Source of the DNA: Burkholderiaceae bacterium
Lineage (GTDB): Bacteria > Pseudomonadota > Gammaproteobacteria > Burkholderiales > Burkholderiaceae_C
Length of the DNA: 64,000 nt
Direction of reading: 5' to 3'
NCBI GenBank assembly: GCA_017992055.1
Contig: JAGOPK010000013.1
Span: 1 to 64,000 of the forward strand
Positions within the stretch are counted from its first letter, which is position 1; each line of letters opens with the position of its first letter. A program made the translations under genes and the position numbers. A model generated the notes under the pieces. The model saw nothing but the letters and a program-made list of their open reading frames with translations, was not told where the DNA came from and did no database searches. Below, piece by piece: positions 24,823 to 37,333 of the stretch.

Positions 24823-25587
24823 GTGTCCGCATTTCTGAACCGCCACGCCTCGCTGCTGGCCTTTGTCGCCGTGCTGGCGCTGTGGGAGGCCGCGGCGCGC
24901 GGCCTGTCGCTGCCTGTCTACATCCTGCCGGCGCCCAGCGCCATTGCGCTGGCCGTGCAGGAGCTGGGTTATGCCCGCTGGGGCGAGCACCTGCTGGCCA
25001 CGCTGTCGGTGGCGCTGATGGGCTATGGCCTGGCGATCGCCATTGCGCTGCCGCTGGCCGTGGGCATCACGCATTCGCCGCTGCTGGCGCGCACCCTGCT
25101 GCCCTGGCTGGTGGTGATCCAGTCCACGCCCATCGTGGCGATTGCGCCCATCATCGTGGTCACGCTGGGCGCGGGCAATCTGCCGCGGGTGGTGATCACC
25201 ACGCTGATCGCGTTTTTCCCGCTGGTCATTTCCACCGCCACCGGCCTGGCCGCGGTGCCGGCCGAGTTGATCGAGCTGTCGCGCTCGCTGCGCGCCAGCC
25301 GCGGGCGCGAATATGCGCAGATCCGCCTGCCCTATGCCGTGCCCTACATCTTCTCGGCGCTGAAGGTGGCCATCACGCTGGCGGTGATCGGCGCCGTGGT
25401 GGCCGAGTTCGTGGCCGCTGAAAAGGGCCTGGGCTACCTGATCCTGTTCGCCACCTCGTCGTTCAAGGTGCCGGTGGCCTTTGCCTCGCTGACGCTCTTG
25501 GTCGGTTGCAGCCTGGCGCTGTACGGGGTGATCGTCTGGCTGCACCGCCGCCTGTTCCCGTGGAGCCTGTCCACGCCCTCGTCCTGA
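24823..25587 (+). CDS. ABC transporter permease
   Basis: A 254-residue inner-membrane permease (GTG start) with about six membrane segments. The cytoplasmic EAA-type loop is ELIELSRSLRASRGREYAQIRLPYAVPYIF, which docks on the ATPase. It belongs to the SsuC/TauC/NrtB group. GGAG precedes the start by seven bases, and 13 bases separate it from the ATPase gene. Confidence 0.9.
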   Translation: MSAFLNRHASLLAFVAVLALWEAAARGLSLPVYILPAPSAIALAVQELGYARWGEHLLATLSVALMGYGLAIAIALPLAVGITHSPLLARTLLPWLVVIQSTPIVAIAPIIVVTLGAGNLPRVVITTLIAFFPLVISTATGLAAVPAELIELSRSLRASRGREYAQIRLPYAVPYIFSALKVAITLAVIGAVVAEFVAAEKGLGYLILFATSSFKVPVAFASLTLLVGCSLALYGVIVWLHRRLFPWSLSTPSS

Positions 25588-25594
25588 GCCCGCC

Positions 25595-26098
25595 ATGAAC
25601 CTGCCACCCCAGGGCCTGGAGCCCACGCCCGAACAGATCCTGCGCCACCTGCGCCGCGCCAATGCCGTGGCCCAGCGTGCCATCGCCCTGGGCCACCACC
25701 CGTTTGGCGCCATCCTGGTCGGGCCCGACCAGGAGAGCGTGCTGCTGGAGCAGTGCAACATCGACGCCGTCAACCATGCGGAGAGCACGCTGGCGCGCGT
25801 GGCCGCCAGCAACTACACGCCCGAGTTCCTGTGGGGCTGCACGCTCTACACCACGGCCGAGCCCTGCTGCATGTGCGCCGGCACCGCCTACTGGGCCCAC
25901 ATCGGCCGCATCGTCTACGGCATGACCGAGGCCCAGCTGCTGGCCGAAACCGGCAGCCACCCCGAGAACCCGACCATGGACCTGCCCTGCCGCCAGGTCT
26001 TTGCCGCCGGCCAGAAGCCGGTGCAGGTGATCGGCCCGGTCGAGGCCATCGTGCCCGAGGTGCTGGCCCTGCACCAGGGCTTCTGGACCGGGCGCTGA
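25595..26098 (+). CDS. Nucleobase/nucleoside deaminase (CDA fold, guanine deaminase-like)
   Basis: A 167-residue zinc deaminase. The catalytic set is complete: H61-A62-E63 (VNHAESTLARV) and P90-C91-C-M-C94 (TAEPCCMCAGTAYWAHIGRIVYGM). The sequence is closer to bacterial guanine deaminase and related nucleoside deaminases than to the tRNA enzyme TadA. The reaction would convert an amino-purine or related base to its oxo form, a suitable substrate for the molybdenum hydroxylase encoded next. It starts 8 bases after the permease and ends 7 bases before the FAD subunit. Confidence 0.87.
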   Translation: MNLPPQGLEPTPEQILRHLRRANAVAQRAIALGHHPFGAILVGPDQESVLLEQCNIDAVNHAESTLARVAASNYTPEFLWGCTLYTTAEPCCMCAGTAYWAHIGRIVYGMTEAQLLAETGSHPENPTMDLPCRQVFAAGQKPVQVIGPVEAIVPEVLALHQGFWTGR

Positions 26099-26104
26099 CG
26101 CGCG

Positions 26105-26974
26105 ATGGACGCGGCCATGCTGGACTGGACCCTGCCGCCGCCGGCCGAGGCCCCGGCGCTGTGCCAGCCGGCCAGCGCGGCCCAGGCCCTGGCCCTGCGC
26201 CAGCAGCCCGGCGCCGCCTACATTGCCGGCGGCACGGCGCTGCAGCTGGCCTGGGGCGTGGCCGAGGAAGAACGGCCCACGGCCGGCCTGCTGATCGACC
26301 TGCTGGCCGGCGCCGTGCCGGCCGGCGTGGCGCTGGCGGCCCTGCCCGATGGCCAGCCGGCGCTGCGCCTGGGCGCCGGCACACGGCTGGAGGCGCTGCG
26401 CCGCGAGCCTCGGGTGCGTGCGCAAGCGCCGCGCCTGGCCGAGGCGCTGGACAGCATCGCCGCACCCGGCGTGCGCCAGCTGGCCACGCTGGGCGGCAAC
26501 ATCGCCTGGCGCTGCGGCGATGCCGTGCCGGCCCTGCTGGCCGCCGGGGCCTGGGTGGAGTTGGCCGAGGGCGGGCCGCAGCCGCTGGAATCGCTGCTGC
26601 AGGCCGAGCCGCCGCTGATCGTCGCCGTGCTGTGGCCGCTGGCCTCGGCGCCCTGGACCGGCTGGTCGGTGTTCGAGAAGCTGGGCTGGCGCGCCGCGTT
26701 TTCGCCGTCGCGGCTGACGCTGGCCATCGAGGTGGCCTGCGTCGATGGCCGCTTCCACCGGCCGCAGCTGGCCGCCACCGCCGCCGGCTGGCCGGCGCGA
26801 CGCCTGGCCCAGGCCGAGGCCTGGCTGGCCGGCCGATCAACTTCGGCACTGGCCGGCGCGTCGGCCGCGCTGCGCCAGGCCTGCCTGGCCGATCTGCAGG
26901 ATGCATCACGCGCCCGCCTGGCCGCCAACCTGATCGCCGCCCACCTGATGCGTGAAGCGAGCGTGCATGGCTGA
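26105..26974 (+). CDS. Molybdenum hydroxylase FAD-binding subunit (xanthine dehydrogenase family)
   Basis: A 289-residue FAD_binding_5/CO_deh_flav_C protein. The FAD-binding stretch is YIAGGTALQLAWG, and the second motif LATLGGNIAWRCGDAVPALLA is the family TLGGN element. The C-terminal domain starts near residue 170 (WSVFEKLGWRAAFSPSRLTL). It passes electrons from the iron-sulfur subunit to FAD and on to NAD. A start at 26117 (MLDW) is also possible. The next gene overlaps its end by eight bases, showing coupling among the three subunits. Confidence 0.88.
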   Translation: MDAAMLDWTLPPPAEAPALCQPASAAQALALRQQPGAAYIAGGTALQLAWGVAEEERPTAGLLIDLLAGAVPAGVALAALPDGQPALRLGAGTRLEALRREPRVRAQAPRLAEALDSIAAPGVRQLATLGGNIAWRCGDAVPALLAAGAWVELAEGGPQPLESLLQAEPPLIVAVLWPLASAPWTGWSVFEKLGWRAAFSPSRLTLAIEVACVDGRFHRPQLAATAAGWPARRLAQAEAWLAGRSTSALAGASAALRQACLADLQDASRARLAANLIAAHLMREASVHG

Positions 26975-29243
26975 CCACGATCCACTGCCCACCCAGGTGC
27001 TGGACTCCGGCACGCTGCTGGCGCGCAGCCGGCCACGCGCCGATGCCCAGGCCAAGCTGCGTGGCGAGGCCGGCTTCTTGAGCGACCGGCTGCAGCCTGG
27101 CCAGCTGCACGGCGCCATCCTCGGCAGCCCGCTGCCGCATGCGCGCTTGCTGGCCGTCGACACCACGGCCGCGGCGGCGATGCCCGGCGTGCAGGCGGTG
27201 GTCACCGCCGCCGACATCCCCGGCCCGGCGCTGTACGGCCTGCGCCATGTGGACCGGCCGGCGCTGTGCAGCGATCGCCTGCGCTGCGTCGGCGATCCCA
27301 TCGCCGCGGTGGCCGCCGACACGCCCGAGATCGCCCGCGCCGCGCTGGCCGCAATCCGCCTGCAACTGCAGCCGCTGCCGGTGCTCGACGATGCCGAGGC
27401 CGCGCTGGCGCCCGGGGCCCTGCCGCTGCACGGCGCCAGCAACCTGCTGCACCGGGTGGAACACCGGCAGGGCGATGCCGAGGCGGCGGCCTGCGCCCAT
27501 GTGGTCGAGGCGGTTTATCACAGCCCGCGCCAGATGCCGGTGCCGCTGGAGACCGAGGGCGGCGTGGCCGAGCCCGATGGCCAGGGCGGCCTGGTGCTGT
27601 GGTGGGGCTGCCAGAACCCCGAGCGCGACCGCCAGGTCATCGCCGCCATGCTGTGCCTGCCGCCCGAGCGCGTGCGCGTGGTTGGCTCGCCGCTGGGTGG
27701 CTCGTATGGCGCCAAGGACGAGCTGACGGTGCAGCCCATCGTCGCCCTGCTGGCCTGGAAGACGCAGCGCGCGGTGCGCCTGCAGCTGTCGCGGCCGGCC
27801 TCCACCGACCTGGGCGTCAAGCGCCATGCGATGACGATCCGCATGCGCAGCGGCTGCGATGCCCAGGGCCGGCTGTGCCTGCACCGCGTCGACATCCTGG
27901 CCGATACCGGCGCCTATGCCACGCATGGCCCCGAGGTGCTGGATGCTGCGGTCGAGCATGCGGTGGGCCCCTATGCCTGGCCAGCGCTGAGCATCCAAGC
28001 CCGCCTGGCCTACACCAACAACGGCATCGCCGGCGCCATGCGCGGCTTTGGCGCAGTGCAGGTGCAATGGGCGCTGGAGCAGCAGATGGATCGCCTGGCG
28101 CGGGCCTGCGGCGCCGATGCGCTGGACTTCCGCCGCCGCAACCTGGCGGCCATGGACGCGCCGGGCCCGCTGGGCCAGCAGGTCGCGCCGTTCGACGGCC
28201 CGCGCCTGGCGCTGGCGCAGATCGCCCGGCATCCGCTGTGGCTGGGCCGCGCCGAGCGTGCCGACGACAACGATGGGCGCTACTGCCATGGCACCGGCCT
28301 GGCCCTGGTGCAGCGCAGTGACGGCTTCGGCCGCGGCGGGCCCAATGGCGCCCGGCTGATGCTGGCCCTGGCCGCCGATGGCCGCATCGAGCTGCGCGTC
28401 AGCCTCACCGAGATGGGCCAGGGCCTGGATGCGGCCCTGCGTGCGCTGGCCGTGCGCCACTGGGGCTGCGCCGAGGACGATCTGCGCCCGCTCATCGGCG
28501 ACACCGCGCTGGCGCCCGACACCGGCGCGGCGGCCGCCTCGCGCTCGACCACGCTGCTGCACCGGGCGTTGTCGGGGCCCGGGCGCGACTGGGTCGACGG
28601 CCTCACCCGCCTGGCCGCCGCGCGGCTGGGCCTGGCACCTGCGGCGCTGCGGCTGGGGCCCGGCGGCTGGAGCGATGGCCAGGGCCGGCCCCAGCTCAGC
28701 CTGGCGGCCCTGGCCCGGCAGCTGGCGGCCGATCTGCCGCAGCGGCTGATCGAGCTGGACGCCGAGGAGACGCCCAGCCCGGTGCCCGGCGCGCACTGGG
28801 TGTTTGGCGCCTGTGCGGCGCTGGCGCGGGTGCGCATCGACCGCTGGACCGGCGCGCTGCAGGTGCAGCGCCTGGTGGTGGCCGCGGCGCTGGGGCCGGT
28901 GGCCTCGCCGCTGGGCCTGCTGGGCCAGATCGAGGGCGGGGCGCTGATGGGCCAGGGCCTGGCCACCTGCGAGCGCCTGGACATGGCGGCGGGCCGCTAT
29001 CTGGCGCGCAACCTCGATGCCTATCTGCTGCCGGTGCTGGCGGATGCGCCGCAGTGGGAGCTGCTGGCCATCGAGGACCTGCCACCCGGCGATGCCGTGG
29101 GCCCGCGGGGCGCCGGCGAGATCGCCGTCAACATCGCCGTGCCGGCGATTGCCAATGCGGTCACGGCGGCCATCGCCCTGCCGGTGGACCACTTGCCGAT
29201 CACCCCCGACGCCATCCTGGACTGGCTGGAGCGCAAACCATGA
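26967..29243 (+). CDS. Molybdenum hydroxylase large (molybdopterin-binding) subunit
   Basis: A 758-residue xanthine-dehydrogenase-family large subunit. The first domain (a/b hammerhead) has GEAGFLSDRLQPGQLHGAIL. The substrate-binding block is AGAMRGFGAVQVQWALEQQM, with the Arg that often orients purines. The catalytic Glu is in PRGAGEIAVNIAVPAIANAV near the C-terminus. Together with the FAD and 2Fe-2S subunits this is a complete molybdenum hydroxylase that would hydroxylate a carbon next to a ring nitrogen. Purine is the likeliest substrate class because of the deaminase in the operon, but related enzymes oxidise other N-heterocycles or aldehydes. It overlaps both neighbours. Confidence 0.9.
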   Translation: MADHDPLPTQVLDSGTLLARSRPRADAQAKLRGEAGFLSDRLQPGQLHGAILGSPLPHARLLAVDTTAAAAMPGVQAVVTAADIPGPALYGLRHVDRPALCSDRLRCVGDPIAAVAADTPEIARAALAAIRLQLQPLPVLDDAEAALAPGALPLHGASNLLHRVEHRQGDAEAAACAHVVEAVYHSPRQMPVPLETEGGVAEPDGQGGLVLWWGCQNPERDRQVIAAMLCLPPERVRVVGSPLGGSYGAKDELTVQPIVALLAWKTQRAVRLQLSRPASTDLGVKRHAMTIRMRSGCDAQGRLCLHRVDILADTGAYATHGPEVLDAAVEHAVGPYAWPALSIQARLAYTNNGIAGAMRGFGAVQVQWALEQQMDRLARACGADALDFRRRNLAAMDAPGPLGQQVAPFDGPRLALAQIARHPLWLGRAERADDNDGRYCHGTGLALVQRSDGFGRGGPNGARLMLALAADGRIELRVSLTEMGQGLDAALRALAVRHWGCAEDDLRPLIGDTALAPDTGAAAASRSTTLLHRALSGPGRDWVDGLTRLAAARLGLAPAALRLGPGGWSDGQGRPQLSLAALARQLAADLPQRLIELDAEETPSPVPGAHWVFGACAALARVRIDRWTGALQVQRLVVAAALGPVASPLGLLGQIEGGALMGQGLATCERLDMAAGRYLARNLDAYLLPVLADAPQWELLAIEDLPPGDAVGPRGAGEIAVNIAVPAIANAVTAAIALPVDHLPITPDAILDWLERKP

Positions 29244-29707
29244 CGGCCGAGACCCTGATCGACCTGCACTGCCGCGTCAACGGCCAGCCGGTGGCGCTGC
29301 GCTGCCCGCCGACGCGGCGCCTGCTGGCGCTGCTGCGCGAGGACCTGGGCCTGGCCGGCGCCAAGCCCGGCTGCGGCGTCGGCCGCTGCGGCGCCTGCCT
29401 GGTCTGGCTGGACGGCGAGCCGGCCAATGCCTGCCTGGTGATGGCCTACCAGCTGCAGGGCCGCGAGGTGACGAGCATCGAGGCCGTCGGCGCCAGCGAG
29501 GCCAGCGCCCCGGTGCGCGAGGCCCTGGCCCGCTGCGGCGGCGTGCAATGCGGCTACTGCAGCCCCGGCCTGGTGATGATGCTGACCCATCTGCACCAGC
29601 AGCAGCCGCGCCCCGATGCGCAGCAGGCGGCCGGGCAGCTGAATGGCCAGCTGTGCCGCTGCACCGGCTATGGCGGCCTGCAGCGCACGCTGGCGGTGCT
29701 GTTCTGA
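29240..29707 (+). CDS. Molybdenum hydroxylase 2Fe-2S subunit
   Basis: A 155-residue small subunit with two 2Fe-2S clusters. Cluster one is plant-ferredoxin type (KPGCGVGRCGACLVWLDGEP, then ANAC). Cluster two has CGGVQCGYCSPG and LCRCTGYGG. The ATG overlaps the large-subunit stop (ATGA). It is the last gene of the operon that begins at 21216. Electrons pass from molybdopterin through these clusters to the FAD subunit. Confidence 0.93.
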   Translation: MTAETLIDLHCRVNGQPVALRCPPTRRLLALLREDLGLAGAKPGCGVGRCGACLVWLDGEPANACLVMAYQLQGREVTSIEAVGASEASAPVREALARCGGVQCGYCSPGLVMMLTHLHQQQPRPDAQQAAGQLNGQLCRCTGYGGLQRTLAVLF

Positions 29708-29739
29708 GCGTGCCCAGGCGGCCATCGGGCCGCGCCCGG

Positions 29740-29757
29740 GTGGCACCCAGGTGCCAC
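29740..29757. repeat. Inverted repeat upstream of the cyclase-like gene
   Basis: GTGGCACC-CA-GGTGCCAC is a perfect 8-base inverted repeat 33 bases after the 2Fe-2S stop. A related word, TGTGGCACA, follows at 29774-29782 over the next start codon. There is no T-run, so it looks more like a protein-binding site than an intrinsic terminator. Confidence 0.4.
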
Positions 29758-29774
29758 AGGGATGACGTGTTGCT

Positions 29775-33938
<4,164 letters not shown>

Positions 33939-33941
33939 CCA

Positions 33942-33965
33942 GGCATCCGCAGAACATGGGATGCC
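33942..33965. repeat. Inverted repeat after the cyclase-like gene
   Basis: GGCATCC, ten bases, then GGATGCC, starting four bases after the stop codon. A 7-bp hairpin could form in the transcript but no T-run follows. It may be a weak or factor-dependent terminator. Confidence 0.3.
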
Positions 33966-34030
33966 GCAGGCCGGCCGCAGCGCGGTCCACGGCACCATCG
34001 CAGCTCCCGACCCCCTGACCGGCCCCGCCC

Positions 34031-35884
34031 ATGACCGATCCCGACGCCCCGCCGCTGACGCCCTATCAAACCAACCAGCAGCTGCAGCGCACGCTGGCCG
34101 ACGATGCCAGCCGCGATGCGCTGTACGAGCGCCTGCGCGCCAGTGGCGAGCTGATCCAGTTCCAGAGCCTGGCCGCCGCGCCGGTGGCCACGGGCGCGGT
34201 GCCGCAGTACCACCAGACGGTGGCCTTGCTGACCGCGCGCGAGCATGTGGAGCTGGCGCTGCGCGACGACCGCTTGTTCAGCAATGCGCCCTATCAGCCG
34301 CTGGGCAGCGGCACTTTCATGCTGGGCCTGGACGGCATGGCCCATGCGCTGCAGCGTGGCCTGGCCGCGCGCCTGCTGCGCTACAACGCGGCCGAGATCG
34401 GCGCCCTGGTCGAGATCGCCTGGCAAGCCGCCTCGGTGCTGCCGCTGAAGGGCCGGCGCTTCGACGCCGCCCAGCTGGGCGAGCAGGTCGGCCTGCGCTA
34501 TGCGGCCCTGCTGTTCGGCTATCCGCTGGACCAGCATGGTGTGCTCGAAGCCTCGATGCGCGCCGGCTACCAGCAGCTGGTGCACCAGATCATCGGCCGG
34601 CATTTCACTTTCGACCCGGTGCCGCAGAAAACCGCCGAGGCCGCCGGCGCGGTGTTCCTGATGCGCACGCTGGCCCTGCTGTCGGACTATGCGGCCGGCG
34701 AGACGCCCGACGACGTGGTCGAGCTGAAGGCCCAGCTCCAGGCCCTCGGCGCGCAGCGCAAGCTGCTCGGCCTGGACCAGTTTGTGCCGGTGGCCGAGCG
34801 TCTGGTGGCCGAGCCCGGCGAGTTGTCGGGCCATGAGATGGCTTCGCTGCTGGGCGGGCTGATCGCCGGCACCATCGGCAATGTGCAGGCCAGCGTGGCC
34901 CTGGCGCTGGATGCGCTGCTGCTCGATCCGGCCGGCGCGCCGTACCACGCCGAGCTGGTGGCCCTGGCCCATGCCGCTTCGCCGGGCCGGCCCGAGCGCG
35001 CGCGGCTGCAGCGCCGCATCGTCGATGCGCTGGCCGCGCATCCGCCGGCGGCCTTTCTGCCGCGCCAGGTCATCGCCGACTGCACGCTGCAGCACCAGGG
35101 CCGGCCGGTGGCCCAGCTCAAGGCCGGCCAGCAGGTCATCCTGGCCATCGGCGCGGCCACGCGCGAGGCCCTGGCCACGCCCGGTGCCAGCGAGGCCTTT
35201 GGCGAGCGTGGCGATCCGCTGATCTTCGGCGCCTCGGGCCGGGCCGAGGCCGCCCATGGCCACGACTGCATCGGCGCCTACCTGGCCTTGCCACTGGTGG
35301 TGGAAACCGTGCGCCGCGTGCTGATGCTGCCCGGCATCGGCCCCAGCCTCGACCCCGCCACCGGCCAGCCCGAGCGGCTGCGCAAGACCTGGGGCTTTCG
35401 CTGCGACCAGCTGCGGCTGGAGTACGCCCGCGAGCAGGCCTGCGTGCAGAACCCGCTGGCGGTGATCATGCCGATCAAGGCGCCGGTGGCCGAAAACGCC
35501 GACAAGCTGCGCAAGACCATTGCCGCCGCCGCGCCGCGCATCGAGTTCAAGCTGGCGGCCGCCCGCCATGTGCACTTCGCCTGGTTTCTGCTGCTCGATG
35601 GCGACACCAAGCTGGGCCTGTTCACCACCTTCGACGGCGCCTTCGACGAGTACCTCAAGCACTTTGCCCGCACGGTCGGCCCGCTGTTCGACACGCTGTT
35701 CGCCTGCCTGGACGATGCGCCGCCGCTGCCGGTGGCCGACAACGCCGAGGCCTTTGTGGCCAAGGCGCGGCAGTACAACGCCGCGCCGGTGGGTGGTTAT
35801 TTCTACAGCGCCTATCCGCAGGCGCCGGTGGTGGCGGTGCAGCAGGGCCTGGCGCGAGACGCAGCCCGGGGAGAGGCCGCATGA
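34031..35884 (+). CDS. Cytochrome P450-like protein fused to a C-terminal DyP-related domain
   Basis: A 617-residue protein. Residues 1-455 are a cytochrome P450: the haem-ligand Cys413 is in HGHDCIGAYLALPLV. Two hallmarks are degenerate. The ExxR motif of helix K reads D332-A-L-A335 before HPPAAFLPR, and the oxygen-activating AGxDT of helix I reads A279-G-T-I-G-N284. FGASG lies several residues further upstream of the Cys than usual. Residues about 465-600 are an added domain (NPLAVIMPIK, HVHFAWFLLLDG, GLFTTFDGAFDEYLKHF) resembling the ferredoxin-like fold of DyP-type peroxidases. Its stop overlaps the DyP gene (ATGA). It may be a peroxygenase-like enzyme working with the DyP protein. Confidence 0.82.
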   Translation: MTDPDAPPLTPYQTNQQLQRTLADDASRDALYERLRASGELIQFQSLAAAPVATGAVPQYHQTVALLTAREHVELALRDDRLFSNAPYQPLGSGTFMLGLDGMAHALQRGLAARLLRYNAAEIGALVEIAWQAASVLPLKGRRFDAAQLGEQVGLRYAALLFGYPLDQHGVLEASMRAGYQQLVHQIIGRHFTFDPVPQKTAEAAGAVFLMRTLALLSDYAAGETPDDVVELKAQLQALGAQRKLLGLDQFVPVAERLVAEPGELSGHEMASLLGGLIAGTIGNVQASVALALDALLLDPAGAPYHAELVALAHAASPGRPERARLQRRIVDALAAHPPAAFLPRQVIADCTLQHQGRPVAQLKAGQQVILAIGAATREALATPGASEAFGERGDPLIFGASGRAEAAHGHDCIGAYLALPLVVETVRRVLMLPGIGPSLDPATGQPERLRKTWGFRCDQLRLEYAREQACVQNPLAVIMPIKAPVAENADKLRKTIAAAAPRIEFKLAAARHVHFAWFLLLDGDTKLGLFTTFDGAFDEYLKHFARTVGPLFDTLFACLDDAPPLPVADNAEAFVAKARQYNAAPVGGYFYSAYPQAPVVAVQQGLARDAARGEAA

Positions 35885-37311
35885 CCGGATGGTCGTTCCA
35901 GGACCCGGATGCCGGCATCCAGCACCTGCCGGTCTACGGCCTGCCGGCGCACATGCTGCGGGTGCGCCACGGCCTGCTGCGCGTGGCCGATGCCGACCAG
36001 GCCCGGCTGTGGCTGTCGCTGCTGCTGGACGGCGGCGGCCATCTGCGCGAGGGCCGCGAGCAGGGCGGGCTGGAGACCGTGCCGGTCAAGCCCATGCGGG
36101 GCGGCCGGCGGCCGGCCGGCCAGCATGCGGTGAACCTGGGCCTGAGCTTTGCCGGCCTGCAGGCCCTGGGCCTGCCCGACGACTGGGCCGCGGCGCTGCG
36201 CCAGCGTGCGCCGGCCTTTGCCGCCGGTGCGGTGCAGCGCGCCGCGGCCCGCCTGGGCGACACCGGCGACAGCGCCGCCTGGCGCTGGGAGGCCAGCTTC
36301 CAGGCCGACCAGGCCCATCTGGCGCTGAGCCTGCATGCGCGCACTGCGGCGCAGATCGATGCCCAGTGGCAGGCGCTGCGCACGCTGCCCGGTGCCGGCG
36401 GCCTGCACGGCTGGGACGCGGTGCACGACGGCCGCCACCTGGTCGGCCCGCATGGCACGCGCCTGGTGCACTTCGGCTATGTGGACGGCATCGCCAACCC
36501 GCGCTTCGACGGCGTGCACCTGCGCTCCCAGGCCGACGGCAGCCCGGCCCTGCATGCGCCGGGCGAGCTGCTGCTGGGCCATGCCAACAACGATGGCGCC
36601 AATCCCTGGCAGTTCGGCGAGCTGCCGGCGGCGACCACCTTCTTCCGCGATGCCAGCTTCGGCGTGCTGCGCAAGATCGCCCAGGACGAGGCCGGCTTCC
36701 GCGCCTATGTGGATCAGGCCGCGGCCTCGCTGGGCCAGTCCGGCGACTGGGTGCTGGCCAAGCTCTGTGGCCGCTGGCCCGACGGACGGCTGATGCGGCC
36801 GGCCGAAGCCAAGGCCGATGCGCAGCGCGACGCCCCGGGCTTCGACGCCTTCAACTTCCAGGACGAGGACGCCCGCGGCAGCGGCTGCCCCTTCGGCGCC
36901 CACATCCGCCGCCTGAACCCGCGTGCCGATCCGCTGGTGCAGCCGCAGCGCCGGCCGCTGGTGCGTCGTGGCATGGCCTATGGCCCGCGGTATGCCGCGC
37001 GCACCGCGGCCGCCGAGCGTGGCCTGCTGGGCCTGTTCTTCTGTGCCAGCCTGGAAGACCAGTTCGAGCATCTGCTGGGCGCCTGGGCCGACCGCAACCC
37101 GATGGGCCCCGACCACCGCGGCACGTCCAAGGACCCGCTGATCGGCCAGCACGACGACCCGCAGGCCTGGTTCGAGATCCCCGGTGCGCCGGGCCAGCCC
37201 ACGCGCCGGCTGCGCGCGCCGCCGCGGCCCTTCACCACCACGCGTGGCACGGCCTATCTGCTGTACCTCAGCGCGCCGGCGCTGCGCCGGCTGGCGGCCG
37301 GTCTGGGCTGA
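35881..37311 (+). CDS. DyP-type peroxidase family protein
   Basis: A 476-residue haem peroxidase. The diagnostic GxxDG motif is FGYVDGIANPRF, and the conserved GAHIRRLNPR block near residue 340 supplies the haem-side His/Arg region (CPFGAHIRRLNPRAD). The N-terminal part has PVKPMRG and the C-terminal part FFCASLEDQFEHLLG. There is no signal peptide, so it is cytosolic or encapsulated. It overlaps the P450-fusion gene by four bases, so the two are made together in similar amounts. Substrates of such enzymes are dyes, phenolics or porphyrins; none can be assigned here. Confidence 0.87.
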   Translation: MTGWSFQDPDAGIQHLPVYGLPAHMLRVRHGLLRVADADQARLWLSLLLDGGGHLREGREQGGLETVPVKPMRGGRRPAGQHAVNLGLSFAGLQALGLPDDWAAALRQRAPAFAAGAVQRAAARLGDTGDSAAWRWEASFQADQAHLALSLHARTAAQIDAQWQALRTLPGAGGLHGWDAVHDGRHLVGPHGTRLVHFGYVDGIANPRFDGVHLRSQADGSPALHAPGELLLGHANNDGANPWQFGELPAATTFFRDASFGVLRKIAQDEAGFRAYVDQAAASLGQSGDWVLAKLCGRWPDGRLMRPAEAKADAQRDAPGFDAFNFQDEDARGSGCPFGAHIRRLNPRADPLVQPQRRPLVRRGMAYGPRYAARTAAAERGLLGLFFCASLEDQFEHLLGAWADRNPMGPDHRGTSKDPLIGQHDDPQAWFEIPGAPGQPTRRLRAPPRPFTTTRGTAYLLYLSAPALRRLAAGLG

Positions 37312-37333
37312 GCGCGGCGCGACAATCGCGCCG

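Noticed and set aside
25770-29192. An open frame of about 1140 codons opposite the molybdenum hydroxylase genes
   Set aside because: Low-complexity His/Gln/Arg/Gly-rich translation with no domain; the plus strand encodes clear proteins with catalytic motifs.
29740-29757. Inverted repeat as terminator of the molybdenum hydroxylase operon
   Set aside because: Two-base loop and no T-run; better kept as a repeat of unknown role.
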